Shown here: piece after piece, positions 9,069 through 17,946 of the stretch
Layout: each line of letters begins with the position of its first letter
How positions within the stretch are numbered: position 1 is the first letter of the stretch
From: Streptomyces lydicus
GTDB lineage: Bacteria; Actinomycetota; Actinomycetes; Streptomycetales; Streptomycetaceae
DNA: 64,000 nucleotides
Assembly: GCF_004125265.1 (NCBI RefSeq)
Contig: NZ_RDTE01000003.1
Location: 3,038,001 to 3,102,000 of the forward strand
Reading direction: 5' to 3'
The notes under the pieces: model-generated
What the model was told of the DNA's origin: nothing
What the model saw: the letters and a program-made list of their open reading frames with translations, nothing else
The model's database searches: none
Made by a program: the position numbers and the translations under genes

Positions 9069-9084
9069 CATGACATCTGTCATG
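9069..9084. promoter_or_regulatory. Perfect palindrome, candidate regulator operator
   Basis: CATGACA-TC-TGTCATG, two 7-bp arms with a 2-bp spacer, 59 bp upstream of the exporter ATPase start. NarL/LuxR response regulators bind dyads of this size, and the operon encodes such a regulator, so autoregulation is a reasonable inference. No promoter elements can be assigned with confidence. Confidence 0.5.
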
Positions 9085-9172
9085 GGTGAGGCCCCCTAGG
9101 GGTCTTCTCCGGGTGTTCCGGGAAGACGCCCTGCGGGGGCCTCTCACCTGCGGTTTCGCGCCGCCCGGCGGT

Positions 9173-9308
9173 CAGTTGCCGTGCGTGGCGGCGGTCGGTT
9201 GCCGTGCGTGGCGGCGATCAGTTGCCGTACGTGGCGACGGTCGGTCGCCGTGCGGCGATGCCCAGCTGCCGCTCGTGTCCGTGCTCAGTTGCCGTTCGTG
9301 GCGATGGT
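9173..9308. repeat. Six tandem 23-bp units running out of a gene 3' end
   Basis: Units at 9173, 9196, 9219, 9242 (21 bp, two bases deleted), 9263 and 9286 share the pattern C(A/G)GTTGCCGTNCGTGGCGRYGGT. The last unit is the end of the peptidoglycan-binding protein gene (codons Ala-Thr-Asn-Gly-Asn), and its stop codon 9285-9287 falls on the junction with the fifth unit. The array therefore looks like repeated duplication of the gene's own 3' end. Confidence 0.9.
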
Positions 9309-11489
9309 CTGGACCCGTTCGGCCGGGGTCGTGCCGAGCATCGCCTTGCCGACGGCGCTCGCCACCTCCTCGACGCTGACCGGGTGCTTGGAGCCGTCGC
9401 CCTTGGTCACCGTGACGCCGTTGAAGGTGTCGCCGTAGAGCTCCTTGAGGGCCGGACGGTCGTAGTACGGCACCAGACCGCCGTCCACGATCTTGAACGA
9501 CAGGAACTTCGGGATGGACTTCTGCGGGCTGAAGGAGACCGTGTGCGCCGCATCCGTACGGACCGTCACCAGGCCGGACATCGCGGGCTCGGCGAACTGC
9601 TTCATCGCCCTGTTCACCGCGGCCTTGTCGACCTGCGGCTGCTGGATGCTCGCCGCCAGCACCACCGGGGCGTCGGTGCCGGTCGTGGCGCGGTTGCGGT
9701 AGGCGTCGGTGACCTTCTTCTTGGAGGCGTTCACATCGATCGCCTTGTGGGGCACGCCGTAGTGCGGCACCGCCTTGCCGTTCTCGAAGGCGATCCCGCC
9801 GTCCTTCGCGGCGCCCGCCTGCCCTGCGGCGTTCTCCAGCGCGATCTGCAGCTTCTCGTCGTCGACGACCACCGCGGGCTCGGCCTGGCGGGTACCGCCG
9901 AAGAGCGAGCCGATGACGGAGACCGGGTTGTAGTCCCGGCCGGCCGCCTTGCGGACCGTCGCCTGCGGGTCGATGTCCAGACCGGCCTTGTCGGGTTCGA
10001 GGGTCGCCGCCTTGCCGTCCACGGTGAGCTTGAGCGGAGTGGCGCGGCGGCCCTTGAGCGCCGCCTCCAGCTTCTTGACGGCGTCTTCCTTGGTGGTGCC
10101 GCCGATGTCCACGCCCAGCGCGGTGGTGCCGTTGGGCACGTCGGCGTGGTCGAGCAGCAGCCCGGCGCCGTAGGCGACACCGGCCAGGACCACCACGGCC
10201 ACGCCCGCGAGGACGAGCTTGTTGCGGCCCGCCTTGGGCGGGTTGATCGGCTCGGGGATCTTGGGCCGCGGCTTCGGCGCGGCCCGGTCGCCGTCGTCGG
10301 CGGGGGCCGCCGCGAACGGCGACGGCGGCGACTGCGGCCCGTCGGCTCCGGGCACCTTCGGGATGCCGCTGACCAGCGTGTCGCCGGACACCCGGTCCCG
10401 GCCACCGCTCTGCGTGCCCTTCGCGCCGCCCTTGCCCGCAGGACCGCGGGGCGCCGTGCCCTTCGGCCCGCCGGGCAGCCCGCCCGTGACACCGCCGGGC
10501 GCGCCGAGGCCGCTGCCCGGCCCGGCGAGCGGCGCCGGCGGCTGCGGGGTGAGCTCCGCGGTGTCGTCGATCCGGGGCGTGTTGCCGGCGCCGGGGCCGC
10601 TGAAGCCGGGGTCGCTGAAGCCGGGCGGGAGGTTGAGCGCGGAGTTGCCGCGCGCCGGTCCGGTCGTCGGGCCGTTCGGACCGTTCGCGCCGCCTGCCGG
10701 GGCGTCGAACGGGGTGTGGTCACGGGCGGGCCCGGCGGGGGCGTCGAACGGCGTACCGCCGCCGGAGCCCGCACCGTCGAACGGCGAACCGCCGCCGCGC
10801 GGACCCTCGTCGAAGGGCGAACCGCCACCCTGGCGCGCACCTCCGCCGGTCCGGGCGCCGCCGTCGAACGGCGACGCGCCGTCCTGCGGGGCAGGGCCGT
10901 CCTGCGCGGCCGGGCTGTCGGAGAAGTACGGAAGGTCGGGGCGCTGCGGCGGCTTGGCGCCGGACGGGGCGCGCGGCGGGGTCTCACCACCCGGGGCGGG
11001 CGGCACGGCGTGGGAGCCGGTGGAGGACTGCCCGCCGGATCCGGCCTGCGGCTTGCGCGGCGCGAACCAGTCGCTGGTCTTCTCGCCCTGGCCGGGCCGG
11101 CCGGCCGCGGGGGCCTCGTCCGCCGGAGCCTCGGGCCGGGGGGTGTTCGCCGTGCGCTCCGCGTTCCGCTCGCTGCCGCGGGCAGGGCGGGGCGTACCGC
11201 GCGAACCGGCGGGACCGCCGGATGCAGCCGATCCGTTCATGCCGGACTCCTCACCGACGGGCTTGCGCACGACGACCGGCGGGATGGGGCGCGACCCCGG
11301 AATGTTGATCTTGATCCGCGTCGTCAGTGTGGTCTCGGTTTTGGGCTCCTCCGGCTGCGCCGCGGCACCGGGCGCCGGCGCCTCGTCGGCATCTCCCCTG
11401 GGCGAGCCGTACGGCGGCGTCCCTGATGGGTACGCGGCTCCGCCACGACCCTGAGGGCCGGAGGACGAACTGTCAGATTCACGACTCAA
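9285..11489 (-). CDS. Membrane-anchored peptidoglycan-binding (VanW-N-like) protein
   Basis: A 734-aa protein. Residues ~1-420 are disordered, rich in Pro, Gly and Ala, with a conserved-looking block TTLTTRIKINIPGSRPIPP near the N-terminus and five (S/T)PFD motifs at about 205-265. A single membrane segment lies near 423-446. The outer part has two regions like the PG_binding_4 domain found before VanW and some L,D-transpeptidases (TALGVDIGGTTKEDAVKKLE). No catalytic YkuD or VanW domain is seen. The start is inferred to be TTG 11489, preceded by GGGAG; the frame is open further upstream but without a good ribosome site. The 3' end is amplified into 23-bp repeats. Confidence 0.75.
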   Translation of the reverse strand: MSRESDSSSSGPQGRGGAAYPSGTPPYGSPRGDADEAPAPGAAAQPEEPKTETTLTTRIKINIPGSRPIPPVVVRKPVGEESGMNGSAASGGPAGSRGTPRPARGSERNAERTANTPRPEAPADEAPAAGRPGQGEKTSDWFAPRKPQAGSGGQSSTGSHAVPPAPGGETPPRAPSGAKPPQRPDLPYFSDSPAAQDGPAPQDGASPFDGGARTGGGARQGGGSPFDEGPRGGGSPFDGAGSGGGTPFDAPAGPARDHTPFDAPAGGANGPNGPTTGPARGNSALNLPPGFSDPGFSGPGAGNTPRIDDTAELTPQPPAPLAGPGSGLGAPGGVTGGLPGGPKGTAPRGPAGKGGAKGTQSGGRDRVSGDTLVSGIPKVPGADGPQSPPSPFAAAPADDGDRAAPKPRPKIPEPINPPKAGRNKLVLAGVAVVVLAGVAYGAGLLLDHADVPNGTTALGVDIGGTTKEDAVKKLEAALKGRRATPLKLTVDGKAATLEPDKAGLDIDPQATVRKAAGRDYNPVSVIGSLFGGTRQAEPAVVVDDEKLQIALENAAGQAGAAKDGGIAFENGKAVPHYGVPHKAIDVNASKKKVTDAYRNRATTGTDAPVVLAASIQQPQVDKAAVNRAMKQFAEPAMSGLVTVRTDAAHTVSFSPQKSIPKFLSFKIVDGGLVPYYDRPALKELYGDTFNGVTVTKGDGSKHPVSVEEVASAVGKAMLGTTPAERVQTIATNGN

Positions 11490-11704
11490 AGCAGGTTCTC
11501 CCGGTTGGCTCCGCCGCTCGTCAGAGATGATCCCCGGCCACAGGCCGGGGGGTGCCCCCAGGGCGGCGCGACGGCGCGCACCACCATACTGGCCGCCGCG
11601 GGCGGGCACCCGGGGAGCGTACGAACACCGTCGCCACGGGCGAACCCCCGGCACCCGGTCCGTTCACCCCGCCCCGCGCGGCTTCCGTCCCGGTATGGGC
11701 CAGG

Positions 11705-12325
11705 TCATCCGCCAACTCGCCCGTACCGGGCGGCCGTCGTGCGCATCTGGGCGGCGGTGGCGCAGATCACAGCGACCAGGATGCCGCCCAGCAGGAAGAT
11801 GTACGAACCGACCCCCGCGCCGAAAAGAAAGTCGCCTTCCGGCCGGACATTGCTCAGCAGCAGGAACACCGTCACCAGCCAGGCCCCGCCGGGCACCAGC
11901 ACGCCCGCGGAGGTGCCGGTCGCCCGGACGCCGCCATAGAAGAGACCGCCGACACCGGCCAGCGCCAGCACCAACCCGCCGGGGAACCAGGCCGCCTGCA
12001 CCAGCGTTCCGGCGAAGGCGACCAGCACGCCGGTGACCAGAAGAAGCACATATATGCCCACCCGGCCCGGCGTCAGCGGCGCGGTCAGTACGGCACCGGC
12101 CCGCGGCGCCACGGGGGCGCCGGACCGCGCACCGGGCGTGCCGGCCGAGCCCGCCCTGGACCGCTGCCCGTTACCGGAGGCCGCGCCACCCTTGCCTCCG
12201 GACGCCGCGCCTCCCTTACCGCCGGAGGGCGAGCCGCCCTTACCGCCGGAAGCCGCGCCGCCCTTATCGGCAGCCGCCCGGCCGTTGCCTTCGGTGCCGC
12301 CCCCGCCACCCTTCGCCGTACTCAT
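11705..12325 (-). CDS. Membrane protein coupled to mshB (DUF6113-like)
   Basis: A 206-aa protein. The first ~70 residues are a Gly/Lys/Ala tail with four near-perfect SGGKGG(A/S) repeats at DNA and protein level. Four hydrophobic segments follow (~84-105, 110-130, 140-160 and 172-195). Its ATG overlaps the mshB stop by four bases, so it is translationally coupled to mycothiol synthesis, but nothing in it suggests an enzyme. It matches small membrane proteins found next to mshB in Streptomyces. Function unknown. Confidence 0.75.
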   Translation of the reverse strand: MSTAKGGGGGTEGNGRAAADKGGAASGGKGGSPSGGKGGAASGGKGGAASGNGQRSRAGSAGTPGARSGAPVAPRAGAVLTAPLTPGRVGIYVLLLVTGVLVAFAGTLVQAAWFPGGLVLALAGVGGLFYGGVRATGTSAGVLVPGGAWLVTVFLLLSNVRPEGDFLFGAGVGSYIFLLGGILVAVICATAAQMRTTAARYGRVGG

Positions 12326-13308
12326 TCCGCCACCTCCTCGATAAGGACACTCTCCTCCATACCCGCCATTTCGCCCACACCCGCGAAAAGGTCGTCCTCA
12401 TGCGCGCCCGCCGCGACGCCCGGGACGCCCTGCACCAGCCGATAGTGTTCCGAGCCGAGCAGCGGCTGGCCCAAGTCGTTGGAGAGCGCGAAGAACGGCC
12501 CGTCGACCGCGATCTGGGTGTAGTGCGCCCGCATCGCCGCGGTCTTGGCGGCGATCTGCGCGGGATCGCCGTGGAGGGCCGCCGTGACCTCGGAGTCCGG
12601 CACCACGCCCGGCACATCGTCGACCGTGGCGACCCCGGGAAAGCGGTGGCCGGCCGCGTGCAGCCGCGCGAAGCCCTCCTCGACCACGGACCGCGGGGTG
12701 CAGTTCCAGTAGATCTTCCCGATCGCATGCGCACGGCCCAGCTCGGGCCGGAAATCCGCCCGGGCGGCCAGCTCGGCGCCGCGCATCGCCACCCGGTGGG
12801 CCTGGATGTGATCGGGGTGACCGTATCCGCCGTGCGGGTCATAGGCGACCAGGACCTGCGGCCTGACCTCGCGGATCACGGCCACCAGATCGGCGGCCGC
12901 CTCGTCGAGCGGGGCCTGCCAGAAGGCGTCCGGCCGCTCGTTCTGCACCGCGCCCATCATCCCGGAGTCCCGGTAGCGGCCCGGCCCGCCGAGGAAGCGG
13001 TGGTCCGTGACGCCCAGGGCCTCCATCGCGGCGGCCAGCTCGCCGGCGCGGTACGGGCCGAGGGTGTCGTCACGGTCCGGCGCGAGGTGCGCGAGCTCGG
13101 GCGGGATGACCTCGCCCTCCTCGCCGAGCGTGCAGGTCACCAGGGTGACCTGCGCACCTTCGGCCGCGTACTTGGCCATGGTCACACCGTTGACGATCGA
13201 CTCGTCGTCGGGGTGGGCATGCACCAGCAGCAGCCGGCGGGAAGAAGCCGGGCGCGAAGCGCTTCCCCCGGAGGGGACCGACCGGGACGGGGCGGGCTGA
13301 GGACTCAT
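12322..13308 (-). CDS. mshB: Mycothiol deacetylase MshB (GlcNAc-Ins deacetylase)
   Basis: A 328-aa zinc deacetylase of the PIG-L/LmbE family. It is expected to remove acetate from GlcNAc-inositol to give GlcN-inositol in mycothiol synthesis. The zinc motif AHPDDE lies at residues 31-36, the third ligand is likely in the segment YDPHGGYGHPDHIQAHR, and the TCTLGEEGEV block is characteristic of MshB. The frame begins at 13308. The 4-bp overlap with the downstream membrane gene indicates an operon. Confidence 0.92.
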   Translation of the reverse strand: MSPQPAPSRSVPSGGSASRPASSRRLLLVHAHPDDESIVNGVTMAKYAAEGAQVTLVTCTLGEEGEVIPPELAHLAPDRDDTLGPYRAGELAAAMEALGVTDHRFLGGPGRYRDSGMMGAVQNERPDAFWQAPLDEAAADLVAVIREVRPQVLVAYDPHGGYGHPDHIQAHRVAMRGAELAARADFRPELGRAHAIGKIYWNCTPRSVVEEGFARLHAAGHRFPGVATVDDVPGVVPDSEVTAALHGDPAQIAAKTAAMRAHYTQIAVDGPFFALSNDLGQPLLGSEHYRLVQGVPGVAAGAHEDDLFAGVGEMAGMEESVLIEEVAE

Positions 13309-13418
13309 ACGGACAGCCTACGAGCCGCCCGCCCCGCCTCCCACGGGCGATCCCGGCCGCCCCCCGCACGCCCGGCCGGGCGGCGGGCACACGGCGGACG
13401 GGACCGGGCGGGAGCGGT

Positions 13419-13613
13419 TCAGAACTTGATGTTCCCCAGCATGCCGGCGACGTTCGTCGTCAGCTGCTTGATCGTCGGCGCGATGGACGAGCTGGCCAGA
13501 TAGAAGCCCAGCAGCATGCACACCAAGGCATGCGGGGCCTTCAGTCCGGACTTCTTGACAAGCAAGAAGACGATGATCGCCAGCAGCACCACCGCCGAAA
13601 TCGAGAGTGCCAC
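13419..13613 (-). CDS. Small conserved membrane protein
   Basis: A 64-aa protein with one strong N-terminal hydrophobic segment (ISAVVLLAIIVFLLV), a KKSGLK basic stretch and a second, weaker segment (ALVCMLLGFYLAS). The family is recalled as conserved in Streptomyces with no known function. It is 110 bp upstream of mshB on the same strand, so it may lead the same transcript. Confidence 0.7.
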   Translation of the reverse strand: MALSISAVVLLAIIVFLLVKKSGLKAPHALVCMLLGFYLASSSIAPTIKQLTTNVAGMLGNIKF

Positions 13614-14089
13614 GGCGGCTCACCTCCAAGTACTCGTGTTCCGGACAGAGTTGGTGGCACACGGGCCGTCTCCACGAACCCGCACACCGGGTATGCCAAG
13701 GGCTCTTTACCCCGTACCCGCAGCACCCAAGAGATCATAACTTTCCGTCCTAGCGCATAAGTCGGAGCACGGAAGCAGAACGGGGGCGCACACGATCTTC
13801 ACGAGCGCGACCAGGGTGAGCCGGTCCCCCGCGAACAGCGGCGAAGGGGTCGCCGGGATCGAGACGGACAGGCAGGATTGGCCAAGGACGCCGAAGAAGC
13901 CGGGGAAGGGGCGAGTTGGTCCGTGTCCCATGCAGTCGGCACCGTGCAGTCGGCACCATGATCCTGGCAGGGGTCGCGCATCTCACGGGGCCTGGCGAAG
14001 CTGACGGCGAGGGCAGTGCACCCGACCGCTGCCAGGCCGGCTCTCCTGAGCACCCGACGCGCCGTGAACCCAGCCCGTAGGCTCGGCCC
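13614..14089. other. Intergenic region with possible decayed coding sequence
   Basis: 476 bp between divergent genes. On the minus strand 13730-14090 shows short stretches with signal-like character (LRRAGLAAVGCTALAVSFA) and hydrophobic segments in different frames, but no single frame carries through. It may be a decayed gene or chance. Promoters for both flanking genes must be here; no clear elements were identified. Confidence 0.35.
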
Positions 14090-16279
14090 ATGACCGGACA
14101 GCCTTCGTTCCCGCGGCAACACGCCCGTACGCAGCGCTTCACTCTGGGCGCACCGCGCGGCTACACCCTCTCCCCCGACGACGCGCGCGTCGTCTTCCTG
14201 CGTTCCCCCTCGGGCACCGACCGCAGCCAGCAGTTGTGGGTGCTCGACCTGGAAGCGGGACGGGAGTTCCCGGCCGCCGATCCGCAGGCCCTGCTGGCCG
14301 GGGCGCAGGAGGACCTGCCACCACAGGAGCGGGCCCGCCGCGAGCGCAGCCGGGAGAGCTCGGCGGGCATCGTCGGCTATGCGACGGACGCCGCCGTGGA
14401 GTTGGCGGCGTTCACCCTCTCCGGCCGGCTGTTCGTCTCCGAGCTGCGGGCCGGCACCACCCGTGAACTCCCGGTCCAGGGGCCGGTCGTGGACCCCCGC
14501 CCCTCGCCGGACGGCCGGCAGGTGGCCTTTGTGGCGGACGGCCGGCTACGGGTGGTCGCGGTGGACGGCGCCACGACCTCGGACGGGGACGACGGCGGCC
14601 GGGCGGACGCCGGAGCGGCGGACCGGGTGCTGGCCGAGCCCGACGGGCCGGAGGTGACCTGGGGACTCGCGGAGTTCATCGCGGCCGAGGAGATGGGCCG
14701 CTACCGGGGCTTTTGGTGGTCTCCGGACAGTGACGCGGTGCTGGCGGCGCGGGTCGACGAGGCGCCGGTGCAGCGCTGGTGGATCGCCGACCCCGCCCAT
14801 CCGGACCGGGAGCCCGCGCGGGTCGCGTACCCGGCGGCGGGCACCCGCAACGCCGGGGTCACGCTGACGCTGTTCGGCCTGGACGGCTCGCGCACGGACA
14901 TCGGCTGGGACACCGAGCGCTACCCCTATCTGGCACGCGTCCACTGGTCGGCGGCCGGGCCGCCGCTGCTGCTCGTCCAGGCCCGCGACCAGCGCGACCA
15001 GCGCTATCTGGCCGTCGACACCGCGACCGGTACGACCAGGACGGTGCACGAGGAGGAGGACGAGGCGTGGGTCGAGCCGTTCCCCGGGGCGCCGGCCTGG
15101 ACGCCGGACGGGCGGCTGGTGCGGATCTCGGACGAGGGCGGCGCGCGCAAACTGTTCGTCGGCGCCCGCCCGTTGACCGGCGCTCCGCTGCACGTCCGGG
15201 CCGTTCTCGACATCGGCGAGGACGATGTCCTGTTCTCCGCGAGCGGCGCCGACATGCACGACATCGGGGTCTACCGCGCCTGGTTCCGCGGCAGCGGTGA
15301 CCAGGGCGGCTGGGAGCGGGTCGGCGAGCGTGCGTATCCGACGGTGTCCTCCGCGGTGCGCGGTGGCGCGGTGACCGTGCTGTCGCAGGCGTCACTGGAG
15401 CGGCCCGGCACCCAGGTGGACGTGGTGCGGCTGGATCCCGACGGCGGCGAGAAGGTCCTCGCCTCCATCGGCTCCTGCGCCGAGGAGCCGGTGCTGACCG
15501 CCCGCCCCCGGCTCGTCCTGGCCGGGGAACGCCGGATTCCGTGCGCGGTGCTGCTGCCCACCGGATATCAGGAGGGCGACGGTCCGCTGCCGGTGCTGAT
15601 GGACCCGTACGGCGGTCCGCACGGCCAGCGGGTGGTGGCCGCGCACCACGCCCATCTGACCTCCCAGTGGTTCGCCGACCAGGGGTTCGCGGTGATCGTC
15701 GCGGACGGCCGGGGCACCCCGGGCCGCTCCCCCGCGTGGGAGAAGGCGATGTTCCGCGATATCGCGCAGGTCGCCCTGGACGACCAGGTCCACGCCCTCC
15801 AGGCGCTGGCCGGATCCTTTCCCCTGGACATGGAGCGGGTGGCGATCCGCGGCTGGTCCTTCGGCGGCTATCTCGCGGGGCTCGCGGCGCTGCGCCGCCC
15901 CGATGTCTTCCATGCGGCGGTGGTCGGTGCGCCGGTGACCGATCTGCGTCTGTACGACACCCACTACCAGGAGCGGTATCTCGGCCACCCTGACGAGGAG
16001 CCCGCCGCCTACGCCGCGAACTCGCTGATCACGGACGAGGGCCTGTCCGGGGCGCAGGAGCCGCACCGCCCGATGCTGATCGTGCACGGCCTCGCGGACG
16101 ACAACGTCGTGGTGGCGCACGCACTGCAGCTCTCCTCGGCGCTGCTGGCGGCGGGCCGCCGGCACGAGGTGCTGCCGCTGTCCGGCGTGACGCACATGGC
16201 CTCGCAGGAGCAGGTGGCCGAAAACCTGCTGCTGCTCCAGGTGGACTTCCTCAAGCGGTCGTTGGGGATGACGCCCTGA
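14090..16279 (+). CDS. S9 family (dipeptidyl peptidase IV-like) serine peptidase
   Basis: A 729-aa protein with an N-terminal beta-propeller region (~20-480) and a C-terminal alpha/beta hydrolase domain. The catalytic triad can be placed: S590 in GWSFGGY, D670 in HGLADDNV, H702 in GVTHMAS. The motif DPYGGPHGQRV and the glutamate pair in FIAAEEMGRYRG, which in DPP-IV enzymes anchors the substrate N-terminus, are both present. It is therefore probably a dipeptidyl aminopeptidase rather than an oligopeptidase. No signal peptide is seen, so it is likely cytoplasmic. No neighbour suggests a specific substrate, although peptide importers lie just downstream. Confidence 0.9.
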   Translation: MTGQPSFPRQHARTQRFTLGAPRGYTLSPDDARVVFLRSPSGTDRSQQLWVLDLEAGREFPAADPQALLAGAQEDLPPQERARRERSRESSAGIVGYATDAAVELAAFTLSGRLFVSELRAGTTRELPVQGPVVDPRPSPDGRQVAFVADGRLRVVAVDGATTSDGDDGGRADAGAADRVLAEPDGPEVTWGLAEFIAAEEMGRYRGFWWSPDSDAVLAARVDEAPVQRWWIADPAHPDREPARVAYPAAGTRNAGVTLTLFGLDGSRTDIGWDTERYPYLARVHWSAAGPPLLLVQARDQRDQRYLAVDTATGTTRTVHEEEDEAWVEPFPGAPAWTPDGRLVRISDEGGARKLFVGARPLTGAPLHVRAVLDIGEDDVLFSASGADMHDIGVYRAWFRGSGDQGGWERVGERAYPTVSSAVRGGAVTVLSQASLERPGTQVDVVRLDPDGGEKVLASIGSCAEEPVLTARPRLVLAGERRIPCAVLLPTGYQEGDGPLPVLMDPYGGPHGQRVVAAHHAHLTSQWFADQGFAVIVADGRGTPGRSPAWEKAMFRDIAQVALDDQVHALQALAGSFPLDMERVAIRGWSFGGYLAGLAALRRPDVFHAAVVGAPVTDLRLYDTHYQERYLGHPDEEPAAYAANSLITDEGLSGAQEPHRPMLIVHGLADDNVVVAHALQLSSALLAAGRRHEVLPLSGVTHMASQEQVAENLLLLQVDFLKRSLGMTP

Positions 16280-16339
16280 GGGCGTAGGGCCTGTCGTCAA
16301 GCCCCCGCCCCGTCGGACGTCACGCGCCCCGAGGGCGTC

Positions 16340-17464
16340 TCACCAACCGGGCGGCAGCCTGGACGGCGGGGGCGGGGCGTGCGGCGGCCGCGCCTCGCCC
16401 GGGGCGGAGCCGTACGCCAGCACCCCGTCCATGGGGTGCGAGGCGTCCGGTGTGCCGGGGCAGGCCGCCGCGATCAGCGCGACCAGAGCGGCGGCCGCCA
16501 CGAAGGCCGCGGTGCCCACCTCCAGCCGGGCCTGGAGCGGCAGCGCGCCGAGGCGGCCGAACTCCCCGGTGCGTACGGCGAAGACGAGCGCCACGGCTCC
16601 GTGCACCAGCAGCAGGGCCGCGGCCGTCATCGCCGCGGGCCGGGCCCAGGGCGCGCGGCGCAGTACGGCGGCCGCGGCTCCCAGGGCCAGCAGCGCGAGG
16701 GCCGCCGACTGCCAGTGCACCGGGGGCTGCAGCAGGGCGCGGAAGACGGACGCGTCCCCGAGCAGCCCCTTGCGGTAGACGTCCCCGTCGAGCCGCCGCT
16801 GCCAGTGGATCTCCCAGCCGGCCACGGCGAGCCCGGCGGCGCCCAGGAGCACACCGGCCGTGACGGCCGCTCCCTTGTACGGCCGGCCCGGCCGCTCGGG
16901 CCCCGCTCCGGACGGCACCGCATGGACCACTCCGTACGCCGAGGACGCCGCCTGAGGCAGCCCGTGCACGGTGTGCCGTGCGTACCGGTCCGCCCGGCCG
17001 CCCCGCCGCCGGCCCGCCACGACCACCACGACCAGCGCGGCCGCCAGGGCGAGCTGGGTGACCGCGGTCAGCCGCGCCCGCGCCGTGAGGGAGCTGTCCA
17101 GCCCCTGGAGCCAGCCGGCGCCCAGCACCCACACCAGCGGGAGGCGCAGCAGTGCGGTGGCGGCCGCCAGGGAGAGCAGTGCGCCGTCGGCCACGGACGA
17201 GGGGACGGCGGTGCGCACCGCGGCGACGGCGACGACGAGCGCGCCGAGCGTCAGCAGCGGGTCGAGCGCCGAGGTCGCCCAGGCGGTGAACTCCCGTGGC
17301 CGGCGCGCCTCGCCCAGCCAGGTCCACCACAGGTCCGTGCCGTGCTGGGCGATCGTGAGATCCCGGATGATCCAGACCGCGGTGAGCAGTGCGAGCAGCA
17401 GGCAGACGAGCGCGCCGATGCCGCGTGCGCCGCGGGTGAGAACGCCGTCCCGCGTTGTGGACAC
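16340..17464 (-). CDS. Conserved polytopic membrane protein of unknown function
   Basis: A 374-aa protein from the chosen GTG start at 17464, which follows a GGGGG-rich ribosome site. The frame is open another 44 codons upstream to 17596 but that part is Arg/His-rich and not membrane-like. About eight hydrophobic segments are visible, with a cytoplasmic-looking basic linker near the middle (AGRRRGGRADRYARH) and a Pro-rich C-terminus (HAPPPPSRLPPGW). No known motif is recognised. It is divergent from the bldK operon and convergent with the S9 peptidase. Confidence 0.65.
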   Translation of the reverse strand: MSTTRDGVLTRGARGIGALVCLLLALLTAVWIIRDLTIAQHGTDLWWTWLGEARRPREFTAWATSALDPLLTLGALVVAVAAVRTAVPSSVADGALLSLAAATALLRLPLVWVLGAGWLQGLDSSLTARARLTAVTQLALAAALVVVVVAGRRRGGRADRYARHTVHGLPQAASSAYGVVHAVPSGAGPERPGRPYKGAAVTAGVLLGAAGLAVAGWEIHWQRRLDGDVYRKGLLGDASVFRALLQPPVHWQSAALALLALGAAAAVLRRAPWARPAAMTAAALLLVHGAVALVFAVRTGEFGRLGALPLQARLEVGTAAFVAAAALVALIAAACPGTPDASHPMDGVLAYGSAPGEARPPHAPPPPSRLPPGW

Positions 17465-17603
17465 GGCCAGCCCCCGTCCGTGTCGATGTACCGGGTGGTC
17501 CAGGGCGGCCCCGTGGAGGCGCCCACCCGCAGGTCTACTCCAGACCCGGCGCAGGGACAACAGAGCCGCCGTCAGCGGCGGACGAAATATGTGCAAAGCG
17601 GCA

Positions 17604-17637
17604 ACCGGCCGGAACGCCGTCTGGCGTTCCGGCCGGT
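17604..17637. promoter_or_regulatory. Strong hairpin in the divergent bldK upstream region
   Basis: A perfect 15-bp inverted repeat (ACCGGCCGGAACGCC 17604-17618 and its complement 17623-17637) with a four-base GTCT loop. Both flanking genes point away from it, so it is not the 3' terminator of either. It could be an attenuator in a long bldK or membrane-protein leader, or end an unrecognised small transcript. The rest of this 482-bp gap (17465-17946) includes the pair ATATCGGT/ACCGATAT near 17683 and 17731; no certain promoter was found. Confidence 0.6.
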
Positions 17638-17946
17638 CTACGGCACCCGCACGGCCGTACGTTGTTCATCATGGCGCGTCCGTATATCGGTGTTGCGACA
17701 GTGAAGTTGCCTTCATGTTAAAGACGTTCATACCGATATGTCCCCCATGCCGTATATCACGGTCGCCTGTCAAGCACGCCGTGGCGTCAACTTGCGCAAC
17801 GTTCGCTCAAGAAGTAGACGACCTGTTCACGAGCACACCCGATCCCCTTGACTCCGCCACAAATCACTTGCGAAAGTCCGCTCATCCAGCGGTGCATTCG
17901 GTGCCGCTTCATGTTCCAAGAGAACTCGGCGCGGGGGCACTTCGCG

